From: Pseudomonas sp. URMO17WK12:I11
GTDB lineage: Bacteria > Pseudomonadota > Gammaproteobacteria > Pseudomonadales > Pseudomonadaceae
Reading direction: 5' to 3'
Length of the DNA: 64,000 nucleotides
Assembly (NCBI RefSeq): GCF_007677725.1
Contig: NZ_VEDF01000011.1
Coordinates: forward strand, 62,001-126,000
In this document: positions 39,343 through 47,524 of the stretch, piece by piece
Position numbering within the stretch: position 1 is the stretch's first letter
Layout of the letters: every line of letters begins with the position of its first letter
Made by a program: the position numbers and the translations under genes
The notes under the pieces: generated by a model
The model's input: only the letters and a program-made list of their open reading frames with translations
Told to the model about the DNA's origin: nothing
Database searches by the model: none

Positions 39343-40911
39343 ATGGACCGCCCGATGCCCGTTGCCTCCCGCCTGCTGCTACCGCTGTACCTGCTCGCCT
39401 GCCTGCTGGCCCTGCTCGGGCTGGGGACGCTCTGGTACGGGCTGGGCAAGCCGGTGCTGCTGCCCGACGCGGCCAGCCCAACGCATAAGTTGCAGTGTGC
39501 GTCGTATACCCCGTTCGACAAGGACCAGTCGCCGTTCGATCAGCCTTTTCGCTTGCGCCCGGCGCGCATGGACGCCGACCTGGCCTTGCTGGCTGCCCGT
39601 TTTCAGTGCATTCGCACCTATTCCATGAGCGGTCTGGAAGCGATCCCGGCACTGGCGCGCAAACATGGGCTGAAAGTCATGCTCGGGGCCTGGGTCAACG
39701 CCAATCCGCTCGACACCGACAAAGAGGTCGCAGCGCTGATCGCCGCCGCCAATGCCAATCCGGATGTGGTCAGCGCGGTCATCGTCGGCAACGAAACCCT
39801 GCTGCGCAAGGAGGTCACCGGCGAACGCCTGGCCGCACTGATCGACCGGGTCAAACGCCAGGTCAAGGTACCGGTCACCTACGCCGATGTCTGGGAATTC
39901 TGGCTGCAACACCCTCAGATCGCCCCGGCGGTGGATTTTCTGACCATCCATCTTTTGCCGTACTGGGAGGACGACCCAAGCGGCATCGACGATGCCCTGG
40001 CCCATGTCGCCGAGGTGCGCCGGGCATTCGGCACGCAGTTCGCGCCCAAGGATGTGTTCATTGGCGAAACCGGCTGGCCCAGCGAAGGCCGCCAGCGCGA
40101 GACCGCCGTCCCCAGCCGCGCCAACGAGGCGCGGTTCATCCGTGGCTTCGTCGCCATGGCCGAGGCCAACGGCTGGCACTACAACTTGATCGAAGCCTTC
40201 GACCAGCCCTGGAAACGCGCCAGCGAAGGCGCCGTGGGCGGTTACTGGGGGCTGTACGACGCCGAGCGCATGGATAAAGGCGTGCTCGAGGGGCCGGTGA
40301 GCAACCTCGCCTACTGGCCACAGTGGTTGCTCGCAAGCGCGCTGCTGATGGTGGTTGCCCTGCTGCTCGCCGGGCGCCCGGCGACTCCGCGGGCGGCGCT
40401 GGGGCTGCCGTTGCTGGCGGCCTTCGGTGCCGGTTGCATGGGCCTGTGGGGCGAGTTGATGCGCACCCACGCACGCTTCGTTGGGGAATGGCTGTGGGCT
40501 GCGCTATTGATAGGGCTGAACGCCCTGGTGCTGCTGCACGGCGTACTGGCGCTGGCGCAGCGCAGCGGGTGGCGCGAGCGGCTGTACGCCGCGCTGCAGG
40601 CACGTGCGGGCTGGTTGGTGCTGGCTGCTGGGTTCGCCGCGGCGGTGAGCATGTTGGCGATGGTCTTCGACCCGCGCTACCGCAGTTTCCCCACCGCGGC
40701 GTTGGCATTGCCAGCCCTGCTGTATGTGCTCAGGCCGGTCGCGACCCGGCGCGCCGAAGCTGCGCTGCTGGCGTTCATGATTGGCGCTGGCGTCCTGCCT
40801 CAGTTGTACCAGGAAGGCCTGGCGAACCAGCAAGCGTGGGCATGGGCGCTGGTCAGCGTGGTGATGACTGCCGCGCTGTGGCGTAGCTTGCGCCGCACAC
40901 CCAAGCCTTGA
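39343..40911 (+). CDS. Membrane-anchored GH17 glycoside hydrolase
   Basis: 522 residues. Signal anchor about 10-33, then a GH17 (beta-1,3-glucanase/transferase) domain about 48-325, then about six membrane helices to the end. The catalytic pair is visible: acid/base Glu151 in IVGNETL and nucleophile Glu242 in IGETGWPSEG. Homologues in Pseudomonas act on beta-glucans and may branch or cyclise periplasmic glucans; this role is inferred. ATG at 39343-39345, with a second one four codons on. Convergent with the small membrane protein that follows. Confidence 0.85.
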   Translation: MDRPMPVASRLLLPLYLLACLLALLGLGTLWYGLGKPVLLPDAASPTHKLQCASYTPFDKDQSPFDQPFRLRPARMDADLALLAARFQCIRTYSMSGLEAIPALARKHGLKVMLGAWVNANPLDTDKEVAALIAAANANPDVVSAVIVGNETLLRKEVTGERLAALIDRVKRQVKVPVTYADVWEFWLQHPQIAPAVDFLTIHLLPYWEDDPSGIDDALAHVAEVRRAFGTQFAPKDVFIGETGWPSEGRQRETAVPSRANEARFIRGFVAMAEANGWHYNLIEAFDQPWKRASEGAVGGYWGLYDAERMDKGVLEGPVSNLAYWPQWLLASALLMVVALLLAGRPATPRAALGLPLLAAFGAGCMGLWGELMRTHARFVGEWLWAALLIGLNALVLLHGVLALAQRSGWRERLYAALQARAGWLVLAAGFAAAVSMLAMVFDPRYRSFPTAALALPALLYVLRPVATRRAEAALLAFMIGAGVLPQLYQEGLANQQAWAWALVSVVMTAALWRSLRRTPKP

Positions 40912-40936
40912 TTTCTTCTGACAGCGCGCGCAGCCC

Positions 40937-41302
40937 TCAGGCAGCAGGCTGCCTGACCAGCCGCAGACCCGCCAGCACTACCGCGAACACCGCGATGCTG
41001 GCGGTGTACAGCACCAATGCCGGCACGCCGAACAGCAGCGCCAGCGCGGCCAGCCACCAGCCACCGCGCCCTCTGACGAACTGGGCCAGCACGGCAAGCC
41101 CAAGCCCGGCCCATGCCATGATCTGGAAATGAATGCTCAAGCCCAACCAGGCTCTTACCTGGCATTGCCAATGCTCGCCCGGCGCGCCGCACAGCCCGAC
41201 CCACCGGGCGTCTTCCATCAGGCCATAACGCAAGCCATAACTGGCCGCGAGCCAGAGCGCCACTCCCATCAAAAGCCAAGCGGCCGGCAGCGTTCGAGAC
41301 AT
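40937..41302 (-). CDS. Four-helix membrane protein of unknown function
   Basis: 121 residues with four hydrophobic segments (about 7-25, 48-68, 74-92 and 94-112), a possible LCG...WQC cysteine pair in the first periplasmic loop, and a basic C-terminus. I do not recognise the family. It faces the GH17 gene tail to tail with 25 bp between. GGAGAAGGGC precedes the ATG. Confidence 0.75.
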   Translation of the reverse strand: MSRTLPAAWLLMGVALWLAASYGLRYGLMEDARWVGLCGAPGEHWQCQVRAWLGLSIHFQIMAWAGLGLAVLAQFVRGRGGWWLAALALLFGVPALVLYTASIAVFAVVLAGLRLVRQPAA

Positions 41303-41491
41303 GCCCTTCTCCAATAGCGGTAATCGAAAGCATCCATGATCGCCCAAGCACCGTTGTAAGGCAAAATGCCAACCCTGCAGCTATGTTGCAGATAACAGGC
41401 ACACAAAAGGCCATCACGGCTGGCAACTTTGCCGAGGCCGGCGTGGTCCTAGCCTGCATACTGCTCGACCTTGATCCTTCTGGGGGACTAC

Positions 41492-42790
41492 ATGCTTCGA
41501 TCTTGGCGCCTCGCCGCCCTTCTTGGTGGCCTGCTCATGGCTGCGGCCGCGTCGGCGCGGGATATCGACGCCGCCAGCTACGGCTACCCCTTGACCAACC
41601 CGTTCGAGGCGACCATCGCCACCACGCCGCCGGAACAGCGCCCGACGCTGCCCAGCGACGATGAAATCGACCAATCCGATTACAGCCTTACCCTGCGCCC
41701 GGAGCGCGAGTTCACCTTGCCCGACAACTTCTGGGCGGTGAAGAAACTCAAGTATCGCCTGGCTCGCCAGGACCACGCCGCGCCGTTGATCTTCATCATC
41801 GCCGGGACTGGGGCACCGTATTCCAGCACCATCAACGAATACCTCAAGAAGCTGTTCTACCAAGCCGGTTACCACGTCGTACAACTGTCTTCACCGACCA
41901 GCTACGACTTCATGAGCGCTGCCTCGCGCTTCGCCACCCCCGGGATCAGCAAGGAAGACGCCGAGGACATGTACCGGGTGATGCAGGCCGTACGCGCCCA
42001 GCATCCGCGCCTACCGGTCAGCGAGTATTACCTGACCGGCTACAGCCTGGGCGCCCTGGACGCCGCCTTCGTCAGCCACCTGGACGAAACCCGCCGCAGC
42101 TTCAACTTCAAGCGGGTGCTGCTGCTCAACCCGCCGGTCAACCTGTTCACCTCGATCAACAACCTCGACAAGCTGGTGCAAACCCAGGTCAAGGGCATCG
42201 ATCGCAGCACCACCTTCTATGAACTGATGCTGGAAAAGCTGACGCGCTATTTCCAGGACAAGGGCTTCGTCGACCTCAACGACGCGCTGCTGTATGACTT
42301 CCAGCGCTCGCGCCAGCACCTGTCCAACGAACAGATGGCCATGCTCATCGGCACCTCGTTCCGCTTCTCGGCCGCCGACATCGCCTTTACCTCGGACCTG
42401 ATCAACCGCCGTGGGCTGATCATCCCGCCGAAGTTTCCGATCACCGAGGGCAGCAGCCTGACACCGTTCTTCAAGCGTGCGCTGCAATGCGACTTCGACT
42501 GCTACATGACCGAGCAGGTGATCCCGATGTGGCGCGCCCGCACCGACGGCAACAGCATCCTGCAACTGATCAACCAGGTCAGCCTGTACGCCCTGGAAGA
42601 CTACCTGCACAAAAGCGACAAGATCGCCGTGATGCACAACGCCGATGACGTGATCCTCGGCCCTGGCGATATCGGTTTCCTGCGCAAGGTGTTCGGCGAG
42701 CGCCTGACCCTCTACCCCCATGGCGGCCATTGCGGCAACCTCAACTACCGCGTCAACAGCGACGCCATGCTGGAGTTCTTCCGTGGCTAA
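41492..42790 (+). CDS. Exported serine hydrolase (alpha/beta fold)
   Basis: 432 residues with a signal peptide (cut near ASA-R, residue 22). The alpha/beta hydrolase core has LIFIIAGTGAPYSST as the oxyanion region, nucleophile Ser185 in YYLTGYSLGALDAA, an Asp in MHNADDVILGPGD and the likely catalytic His in YPHGGHCGNL. Two Cys (CDFDC) could form a disulfide. GGGGGACTAC precedes the ATG. It overlaps the following MlaA-type gene by 8 bases, so both are probably made together; a lipid or ester substrate in the periplasm is the simplest reading. Confidence 0.83.
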   Translation: MLRSWRLAALLGGLLMAAAASARDIDAASYGYPLTNPFEATIATTPPEQRPTLPSDDEIDQSDYSLTLRPEREFTLPDNFWAVKKLKYRLARQDHAAPLIFIIAGTGAPYSSTINEYLKKLFYQAGYHVVQLSSPTSYDFMSAASRFATPGISKEDAEDMYRVMQAVRAQHPRLPVSEYYLTGYSLGALDAAFVSHLDETRRSFNFKRVLLLNPPVNLFTSINNLDKLVQTQVKGIDRSTTFYELMLEKLTRYFQDKGFVDLNDALLYDFQRSRQHLSNEQMAMLIGTSFRFSAADIAFTSDLINRRGLIIPPKFPITEGSSLTPFFKRALQCDFDCYMTEQVIPMWRARTDGNSILQLINQVSLYALEDYLHKSDKIAVMHNADDVILGPGDIGFLRKVFGERLTLYPHGGHCGNLNYRVNSDAMLEFFRG

Positions 42791-43610
42791 CAAACTGCTC
42801 CTCGCCGCTGCCCTGCTCGTTGCCGGCAATGCCCTGGCGGCGGAAACCGCGCCGCGCGCCAGCGTGGTCGAAGGCGACCCGCAAATCACCGACCAGGCGC
42901 CCCTGACGCCGGAAAGCGATGGCTTCCTCGACCCACTGCGTGCACTGAAATTCAACCCCGGCCTGGATCAACGCGAATTCGAACGCTCCACCCTCGAAGC
43001 GCTCAACGTGTATGACCCGCTGGAATCGATGAACCGGCGCATCTACCACTTCAACTACCGTCTCGACCAATGGGTGCTGCTGCCCCTGGTCAACGGCTAC
43101 CAGTACGTGACGCCGAGCTTCGTGCGCGCCGGGGTGAGCAACTTCTTCAACAACCTGGGCGATGTGCCGAACCTGTTCAACAGCGTGTTGCAGCTCAAGG
43201 CCAAGCGTTCGGCCGAGATCACCGCGCGGCTGATGTTCAACACCATCATCGGCGTGGGCGGCTTGTGGGACCCGGCGACCAAGATGGGCATCCCGCGCCA
43301 GAGCGAAGATTTTGGCCAGACCCTGGGCTTCTATGGCGTGCCCGATGGGCCGTACCTGATGCTGCCGTTGTTTGGCCCGTCCAACCTGCGCGACACCACA
43401 GGCCTGGTGGTCGACTACGCCGGCGAGCAGGCAGCCAACTACCTGAACGTGGCCGACGCCAGCAAGCGCTACCCGGAAATCTTCGCCCTGCGCGTGGTCG
43501 ACAAGCGCTACACCACCAACTTCCGCTATGGCCAACTCAACTCGCCGTTCGAGTACGAGAAAGTGCGCTACGTCTACACTCAGTCGCGCAAGCTGCAGAT
43601 CGCCGAGTGA
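42783..43610 (+). CDS. MlaA/VacJ-family outer-membrane lipid-asymmetry protein, no lipobox
   Basis: 275 residues from a GTG at 42783-42785, inside the end of the hydrolase gene, with GGAG upstream. The MlaA core is clear: DPLESMNRRIYHFNYRLDQWVLLP, FFNNLGDVPNLFNSVLQ, TARLMFNTIIGVGGLWDPA and GPYLMLPLFGPSNLRDTTG. MlaA removes misplaced phospholipids from the outer leaflet. Classical MlaA is a lipoprotein, but here the signal peptide ends GNALA-AE with no cysteine, so it would be a soluble or directly inserted form. Confidence 0.9.
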   Translation: MANKLLLAAALLVAGNALAAETAPRASVVEGDPQITDQAPLTPESDGFLDPLRALKFNPGLDQREFERSTLEALNVYDPLESMNRRIYHFNYRLDQWVLLPLVNGYQYVTPSFVRAGVSNFFNNLGDVPNLFNSVLQLKAKRSAEITARLMFNTIIGVGGLWDPATKMGIPRQSEDFGQTLGFYGVPDGPYLMLPLFGPSNLRDTTGLVVDYAGEQAANYLNVADASKRYPEIFALRVVDKRYTTNFRYGQLNSPFEYEKVRYVYTQSRKLQIAE

Positions 43611-43613
43611 GCC

Positions 43614-43641
43614 GCTGCGGCGCCCGGGCGGGCGCCGCAGC
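43614..43641. terminator. Hairpin between convergent mlaA-like and lpxL-like genes
   Basis: GCTGCGGCGCC-(6)-GGCGCCGCAGC, an 11-bp stem filling the 33-bp gap. No T tract, but well placed for both genes. Confidence 0.55.
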
Positions 43642-43643
43642 CA

Positions 43644-44579
43644 TCAGCGCGGGCGTTTCTCGTAGAGCCGGGGCGCCCCTTGCGGGCGCGACTTGAAGCG
43701 TCGGTGCGCCCACAGGTATTGCTCGGGGCATTCGCGCAGCACCTGCTCGACCCACTGGTTGATGCGCAGGCAATCGGCTTCTTCGCTTTCCCCCGGAAAA
43801 TCCGCCAGCGGCGGATGCACCACCAGACGATAACCACTGCCGTCTTCCAGGCGCTTCTGGGTGAACGGAATCACCTGGGCCTTGCCCAGGCGGGCGAACT
43901 TGGTAGTTGCCGTGACCGTCGCCGCAGGAATCCCAAACAGCGGCACGAAGATGCTTTGCTTGGCGCCGTAGTCCTGATCCGGCGCGTACCAGATCGCCCG
44001 CCCCGCACGCAGCAGCTTGAGCATGCCGCGCACATCGTCACGCTCGACGGCCAGCGAGTCGAGGTTGTGCCGCTCGCGGCCGCTGCGCTGGATGAAGTCG
44101 AACAGCGGGTTGCCGTGCTCGCGGTACATGCCGTCGATGGTATGCGCCTGGCCCAGTAGCGCGGCGCCGATTTCCAGGGTAGTGAAGTGCACGGCCATGA
44201 GGATCGCCCCCTGCCCGGCCTGTTGCGCCGCCTGCAGGTGCTCGATGCCCTCGATGTGCGCCAGGCGCGCCAGGCGCGCCTTGGGCCACCACCAGCTCAT
44301 GGCCATTTCGAAGAAGGCGATGCCGGTGGAGGCGAAATTGGCCTTGAGCAGGCGCCGCCGTTCGTCGTCGGACAGCTCGGGAAAACACAGCTCGAGGTTG
44401 CGCGCGGCGATACGCCGACGTTCACCGGCGACGCGGTACATCAGCGCGCCCAACGCACTGCCGAGCCACAGCAGGGCGCGGTAAGGCAACTGCACCACCA
44501 GCCACAGCAGGCCCAGGCCCAACCACAGGCCCCAGAAGCGCGGATGGAGGAAATAGGGTTGAAAACGCGGGCGTTCCAT
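43644..44579 (-). CDS. Lipid A biosynthesis acyltransferase (LpxL/HtrB family)
   Basis: 311 residues. An N-terminal membrane anchor (about 15-40) precedes an LPLAT domain with the HX4E motif HFTTLE (catalytic His and Glu) and YAPDQDYG. It transfers an acyl chain to Kdo2-lipid IVA or a related lipid A precursor at the inner membrane. Pseudomonas has several paralogues, so LpxL1/LpxL2 was not decided. Divergent from minC; GGAAG before the ATG. Confidence 0.9.
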   Translation of the reverse strand: MERPRFQPYFLHPRFWGLWLGLGLLWLVVQLPYRALLWLGSALGALMYRVAGERRRIAARNLELCFPELSDDERRRLLKANFASTGIAFFEMAMSWWWPKARLARLAHIEGIEHLQAAQQAGQGAILMAVHFTTLEIGAALLGQAHTIDGMYREHGNPLFDFIQRSGRERHNLDSLAVERDDVRGMLKLLRAGRAIWYAPDQDYGAKQSIFVPLFGIPAATVTATTKFARLGKAQVIPFTQKRLEDGSGYRLVVHPPLADFPGESEEADCLRINQWVEQVLRECPEQYLWAHRRFKSRPQGAPRLYEKRPR

Positions 44580-44690
44580 TGAAGCTTCCGGCAAGACAAG
44601 GGCCGAGCATTCTACATCGGATCGGCACCGGTTGCGGCCAACCGGTCTTATCGTTATAAGTCAGGGCACTTTTTTCGCAACAAGCCGTCT

Positions 44691-45449
44691 ATGCAGACCA
44701 TGAGCCCAAACCACACACCCGACACCGCCTCCGTGTTCCAGCTCAAGGGCAGCATGCTCGCCATCACTGTGCTGGAACTGGGGCGTAACGACCTGCAAGC
44801 CCTCGATCGCCAGCTGGCGGCGAAAGTGGCCCAGGCCCCGAACTTCTTCAGCAATACGCCGCTGGTGCTGGCGCTGGACAAGCTGCCTGCCGACGAGGGT
44901 GCAGTCGACCTGCCGGGGCTGATGCGTATCTGCCGTCATCATGGCCTGCGAACCTTGGCGATCCGTGCCAACCGCATCGAGGACATCGCCGCGGCGATCG
45001 CCATCGACCTGCCGGTGCTGCCGCCCTCCGGTGCGCGCGAACGGCCGCTGGAGCCAGAGCCCGAAGCGAAAAAACCGGAACCTGCGCCGGCCCCGGCCGT
45101 GGCCGCTGAGCCGGACGTGCGCCCCACGCGCATCATCACCTCGCCGGTGCGCGGCGGTCAGCAGATCTACGCCCAGGGCGGCGATCTGATCGTCACGGCT
45201 TCGGTAAGCCCGGGTGCGGAACTTCTGGCCGATGGCAACATCCATGTGTACGGCGCCATGCGCGGCCGTGCCCTGGCCGGCATAAAAGGCAATACCAAGG
45301 CCCGTATCTTCTGTCAGCAGATGACCGCTGAAATGGTCTCGATCGCGGGCCAGTACAAGGTTTGCGAAGACCTGCGCCGCGACCCGCTGTGGGGCGCCGG
45401 CGTGCAAGTCAGCCTGTCCGGTGACGTGTTGAACATCACCCGTCTTTAA
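44691..45449 (+). CDS. minC: Septum site-determining protein MinC
   Basis: 252 residues. Inhibits FtsZ ring formation away from mid-cell. The N-terminal FtsZ-interacting domain (about 15-110, FQLKGSMLAITVLEL) is joined by an Ala/Pro/Glu-rich linker (EPEAKKPEPAPAPAVAAEP) to the C-terminal beta-helix domain (SPVRGGQQIYAQGGDLIVTASVSPGAELLADGNIHVYG) that dimerises and binds MinD. Two nearby ATG codons (44691 and 44700) could start it, neither with a strong ribosome site. Confidence 0.95.
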   Translation: MQTMSPNHTPDTASVFQLKGSMLAITVLELGRNDLQALDRQLAAKVAQAPNFFSNTPLVLALDKLPADEGAVDLPGLMRICRHHGLRTLAIRANRIEDIAAAIAIDLPVLPPSGARERPLEPEPEAKKPEPAPAPAVAAEPDVRPTRIITSPVRGGQQIYAQGGDLIVTASVSPGAELLADGNIHVYGAMRGRALAGIKGNTKARIFCQQMTAEMVSIAGQYKVCEDLRRDPLWGAGVQVSLSGDVLNITRL

Positions 45450-45549
45450 CGGATACTTGCCGTCATTTTTAGAGCAACTTTTTTATCTGTTGCCGTTTAT
45501 TTGCTTATTGCAGGGACCCGTGTCCCAACTTATTTAGGGGTGAAACACC

Positions 45550-46362
45550 TTGGCCAAGATTCTCGTCGTCACTTCCGGCAAAGGGGGTGTGGGCAAGACC
45601 ACCACCAGCGCCGCCATCGGCACCGGCCTCGCACTGCGCGGCCACAAGACTGTCATCGTCGACTTCGACGTGGGCTTGCGTAACCTCGACCTGATCATGG
45701 GTTGCGAGCGTCGCGTGGTGTACGACTTCGTCAACGTGGTCAATGGTGAAGCCAACCTGCAGCAGGCGCTGATCAAGGACAAGCGCCTGGAGAACCTGTT
45801 CGTGCTGGCCGCCAGCCAGACCCGCGACAAGGACGCGCTGACCCAGGAAGGCGTGGAAAAAGTGCTGATGGAGCTCAAGGAGCAGTTCGACTACGTGATC
45901 TGCGACTCCCCGGCCGGTATCGAGAAAGGCGCGCACCTGGCGATGTACTTTGCCGACGAAGCCATTGTCGTGACCAACCCTGAAGTGTCTTCGGTACGTG
46001 ACTCGGACCGCATGCTGGGCATCCTGTCGAGCAAGTCGCGTCGCTCCGAGAACGGCGAGGAGCCGATCAAGGAACACCTGCTGATCACCCGCTACCACCC
46101 AGAGCGCGTCGAAAAAGGCGAAATGCTCAGCATCGCCGACGTCGAAGAGATCCTCGCGATCAAGCTCAAGGGCGTGATTCCCGAGTCGCAAGCCGTACTC
46201 AAGGCTTCCAACCAGGGCATCCCGGTGATCCTCGACGACCAGAGCGATGCAGGCCAGGCCTACAGCGATACGGTCGACCGCCTCCTGGGCAAAGAGAAAC
46301 CCCTGCGTTTCATCGAAGTGCCGAAGCAAGGATTCTTCGCGCGCCTGTTTGGAGGCAAATAA
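45550..46362 (+). CDS. minD: Septum site-determining protein MinD
   Basis: 270 residues. Membrane-associated ATPase that recruits MinC and oscillates with MinE. Deviant Walker A GKGGVGKT (10-17) with the signature Lys11, then DFDVGLRNLDLIMG, and the C-terminal amphipathic membrane anchor FFARLFGGK. The start codon is TTG (45550-45552) behind AGGGGTGAAACACC; the rare start, with a GGGAC-CCGT-GTCCC hairpin at 45513-45526, may set expression relative to minC. Confidence 0.97.
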   Translation: MAKILVVTSGKGGVGKTTTSAAIGTGLALRGHKTVIVDFDVGLRNLDLIMGCERRVVYDFVNVVNGEANLQQALIKDKRLENLFVLAASQTRDKDALTQEGVEKVLMELKEQFDYVICDSPAGIEKGAHLAMYFADEAIVVTNPEVSSVRDSDRMLGILSSKSRRSENGEEPIKEHLLITRYHPERVEKGEMLSIADVEEILAIKLKGVIPESQAVLKASNQGIPVILDDQSDAGQAYSDTVDRLLGKEKPLRFIEVPKQGFFARLFGGK

Positions 46363-46365
46363 ACC

Positions 46366-46620
46366 ATGAACCTTTTTGACTTCTTTCGTGGCAGACAGAA
46401 ACAGTCCAGCGCATCGGTCGCGAAAGAGCGTCTACAGATCATCGTGGCGCACGAGCGCGGCCAGCGCAGCGAACCGGACTACTTGCCGGCGCTGCAGAAA
46501 GAACTGCTGGAAGTGATCCGCAAGTATGTGAACATCGGCAACGACGACGTACACATCGAGCTGGAGAACCAGGGCAGCTGCTCGATCCTGGAGCTGAACA
46601 TCACCTTGCCTGATCGCTGA
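46366..46620 (+). CDS. minE: Cell division topological specificity factor MinE
   Basis: 84 residues, normal size. Stimulates MinD ATPase and confines MinC/MinD to the poles. The N-terminal membrane and MinD-contact segment is MNLFDFFRGRQKQSSASVAKERLQIIVAHER; the C-terminal part (EVIRKYVNI, then HIELENQGSCSILELNITLP) is the dimerising topological domain. It starts 3 bases after minD and ends at a large REP inverted repeat. Confidence 0.97.
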   Translation: MNLFDFFRGRQKQSSASVAKERLQIIVAHERGQRSEPDYLPALQKELLEVIRKYVNIGNDDVHIELENQGSCSILELNITLPDR

Positions 46621-46635
46621 TCCGGCAAAAAAACC

Positions 46636-46740
46636 GGGGCTGCTTTGCAGCCCGTCGCGACACAAGGCCGCTCCTACAGGGGATACGCATTCCCCTGCAG
46701 AAGCGGCCTTGTGTCGCGATGGGCCGCAAAGTGGCCCCAA
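46636..46740. repeat. REP doublet after minE
   Basis: Near-perfect inverted pair: arms 46653-46682 and 46690-46719 share GTCGCGACACAAGGCCGCT and CAGGGGA, each flanked by its own small hairpin (GGGCTGC-TTT-GCAGCCC; GGGCCGC-AAA-GTGGCCC). A long stem in RNA would separate the minCDE transcript from rluA. Confidence 0.85.
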
Positions 46741-46770
46741 TGGTTTTCCCGATATAACCGAGACCTTGCA

Positions 46771-47406
46771 ATGCCGCTGTCGAACATCCAGATCCTTCAC
46801 GAAGACGCCGCCATTTTGGTGATCAACAAGCCGACGCTGCTGTTGTCCGTGCCGGGTCGTGCCGAGGACAACAAGGACTGCCTGATCACCCGCCTGCAGG
46901 ACAATGGCTATCCCGACGCGCTGATCGTGCACCGCCTGGACTGGGAAACCTCGGGCATCATCCTGCTCGCCCGCGATGCCGCCAGCCACCGCGAGCTGTC
47001 GCGCCAGTTCCACGACCGCGAAACCGAAAAGGCCTACACGGCGCTGTGTTGGGGCCAGCCGGCGCTGGACAGCGGCAGCATCGATCTGCCGCTGCGCTAC
47101 GACCCGCCGACCAAGCCTCGGCACGTGGTCGACCACGAGCAGGGCAAGCATGCCCTGACCTACTGGCGCGTGGTCGAGCGCTGTGGCGACCACTGCCGTG
47201 TCGAGCTGACGCCGATCACCGGCCGTTCGCACCAGTTGCGCGTGCACATGCTGTCGATCGGTCATCCGCTGCTCGGCGATCGTCTGTACGCCAACCCTGA
47301 AGCCTTGGCAGCCCATGAGCGCCTGTGCCTGCATGCCTCGATGCTGAGCTTCACCCACCCGGTCAGCGGCGAACGCCTGAAGTTCGACTGCCCCGCACCC
47401 TTTTGA
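46771..47406 (+). CDS. rluA: Dual-specificity rRNA/tRNA pseudouridine synthase RluA
   Basis: 211 residues. RluA-family enzyme: the catalytic Asp lies in IVHRLDWETSGIILLA, followed by KAYTALCWG and ITGRSHQLRVHM. The short form without an S4 domain corresponds to RluA (23S U746 and tRNA U32) rather than RluC/D; the exact targets are inferred. The ATG at 46771 (MPLSNIQILHED) fits the family; the in-frame upstream extension reads REP sequence and was rejected. Confidence 0.88.
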   Translation: MPLSNIQILHEDAAILVINKPTLLLSVPGRAEDNKDCLITRLQDNGYPDALIVHRLDWETSGIILLARDAASHRELSRQFHDRETEKAYTALCWGQPALDSGSIDLPLRYDPPTKPRHVVDHEQGKHALTYWRVVERCGDHCRVELTPITGRSHQLRVHMLSIGHPLLGDRLYANPEALAAHERLCLHASMLSFTHPVSGERLKFDCPAPF

Positions 47407-47511
47407 GCTGCAGGCTGCAAGCTGCAAGGAAGAGCAAGGGCGGACCGCGTCGCAGCTTGTTTTTGCTTGCAGCTTGCAGCTAGAGGCTTGAAGCTTGAAG
47501 CTTGCCGTTCG
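47405..47511. repeat. Heptad-phased inverted repeat, copy D
   Basis: Left arm GAGCTGC AGGCTGC AAGCTGC AAGG; right arm GCTTGC AGCTTGC AGCTAGA GGCTTGA AGCTTGA AGCTTGC. The rluA stop codon lies at its left edge, and the apeB ribosome site follows its right edge. Confidence 0.8.
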
Positions 47512-47524
47512 CCCTGGAGTAGAT

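Noticed and set aside
46645..46770. In-frame N-terminal extension of RluA
   Set aside because: The extra 42 residues translate a REP element and have no family counterpart; the ATG at 46771 fits RluA length.
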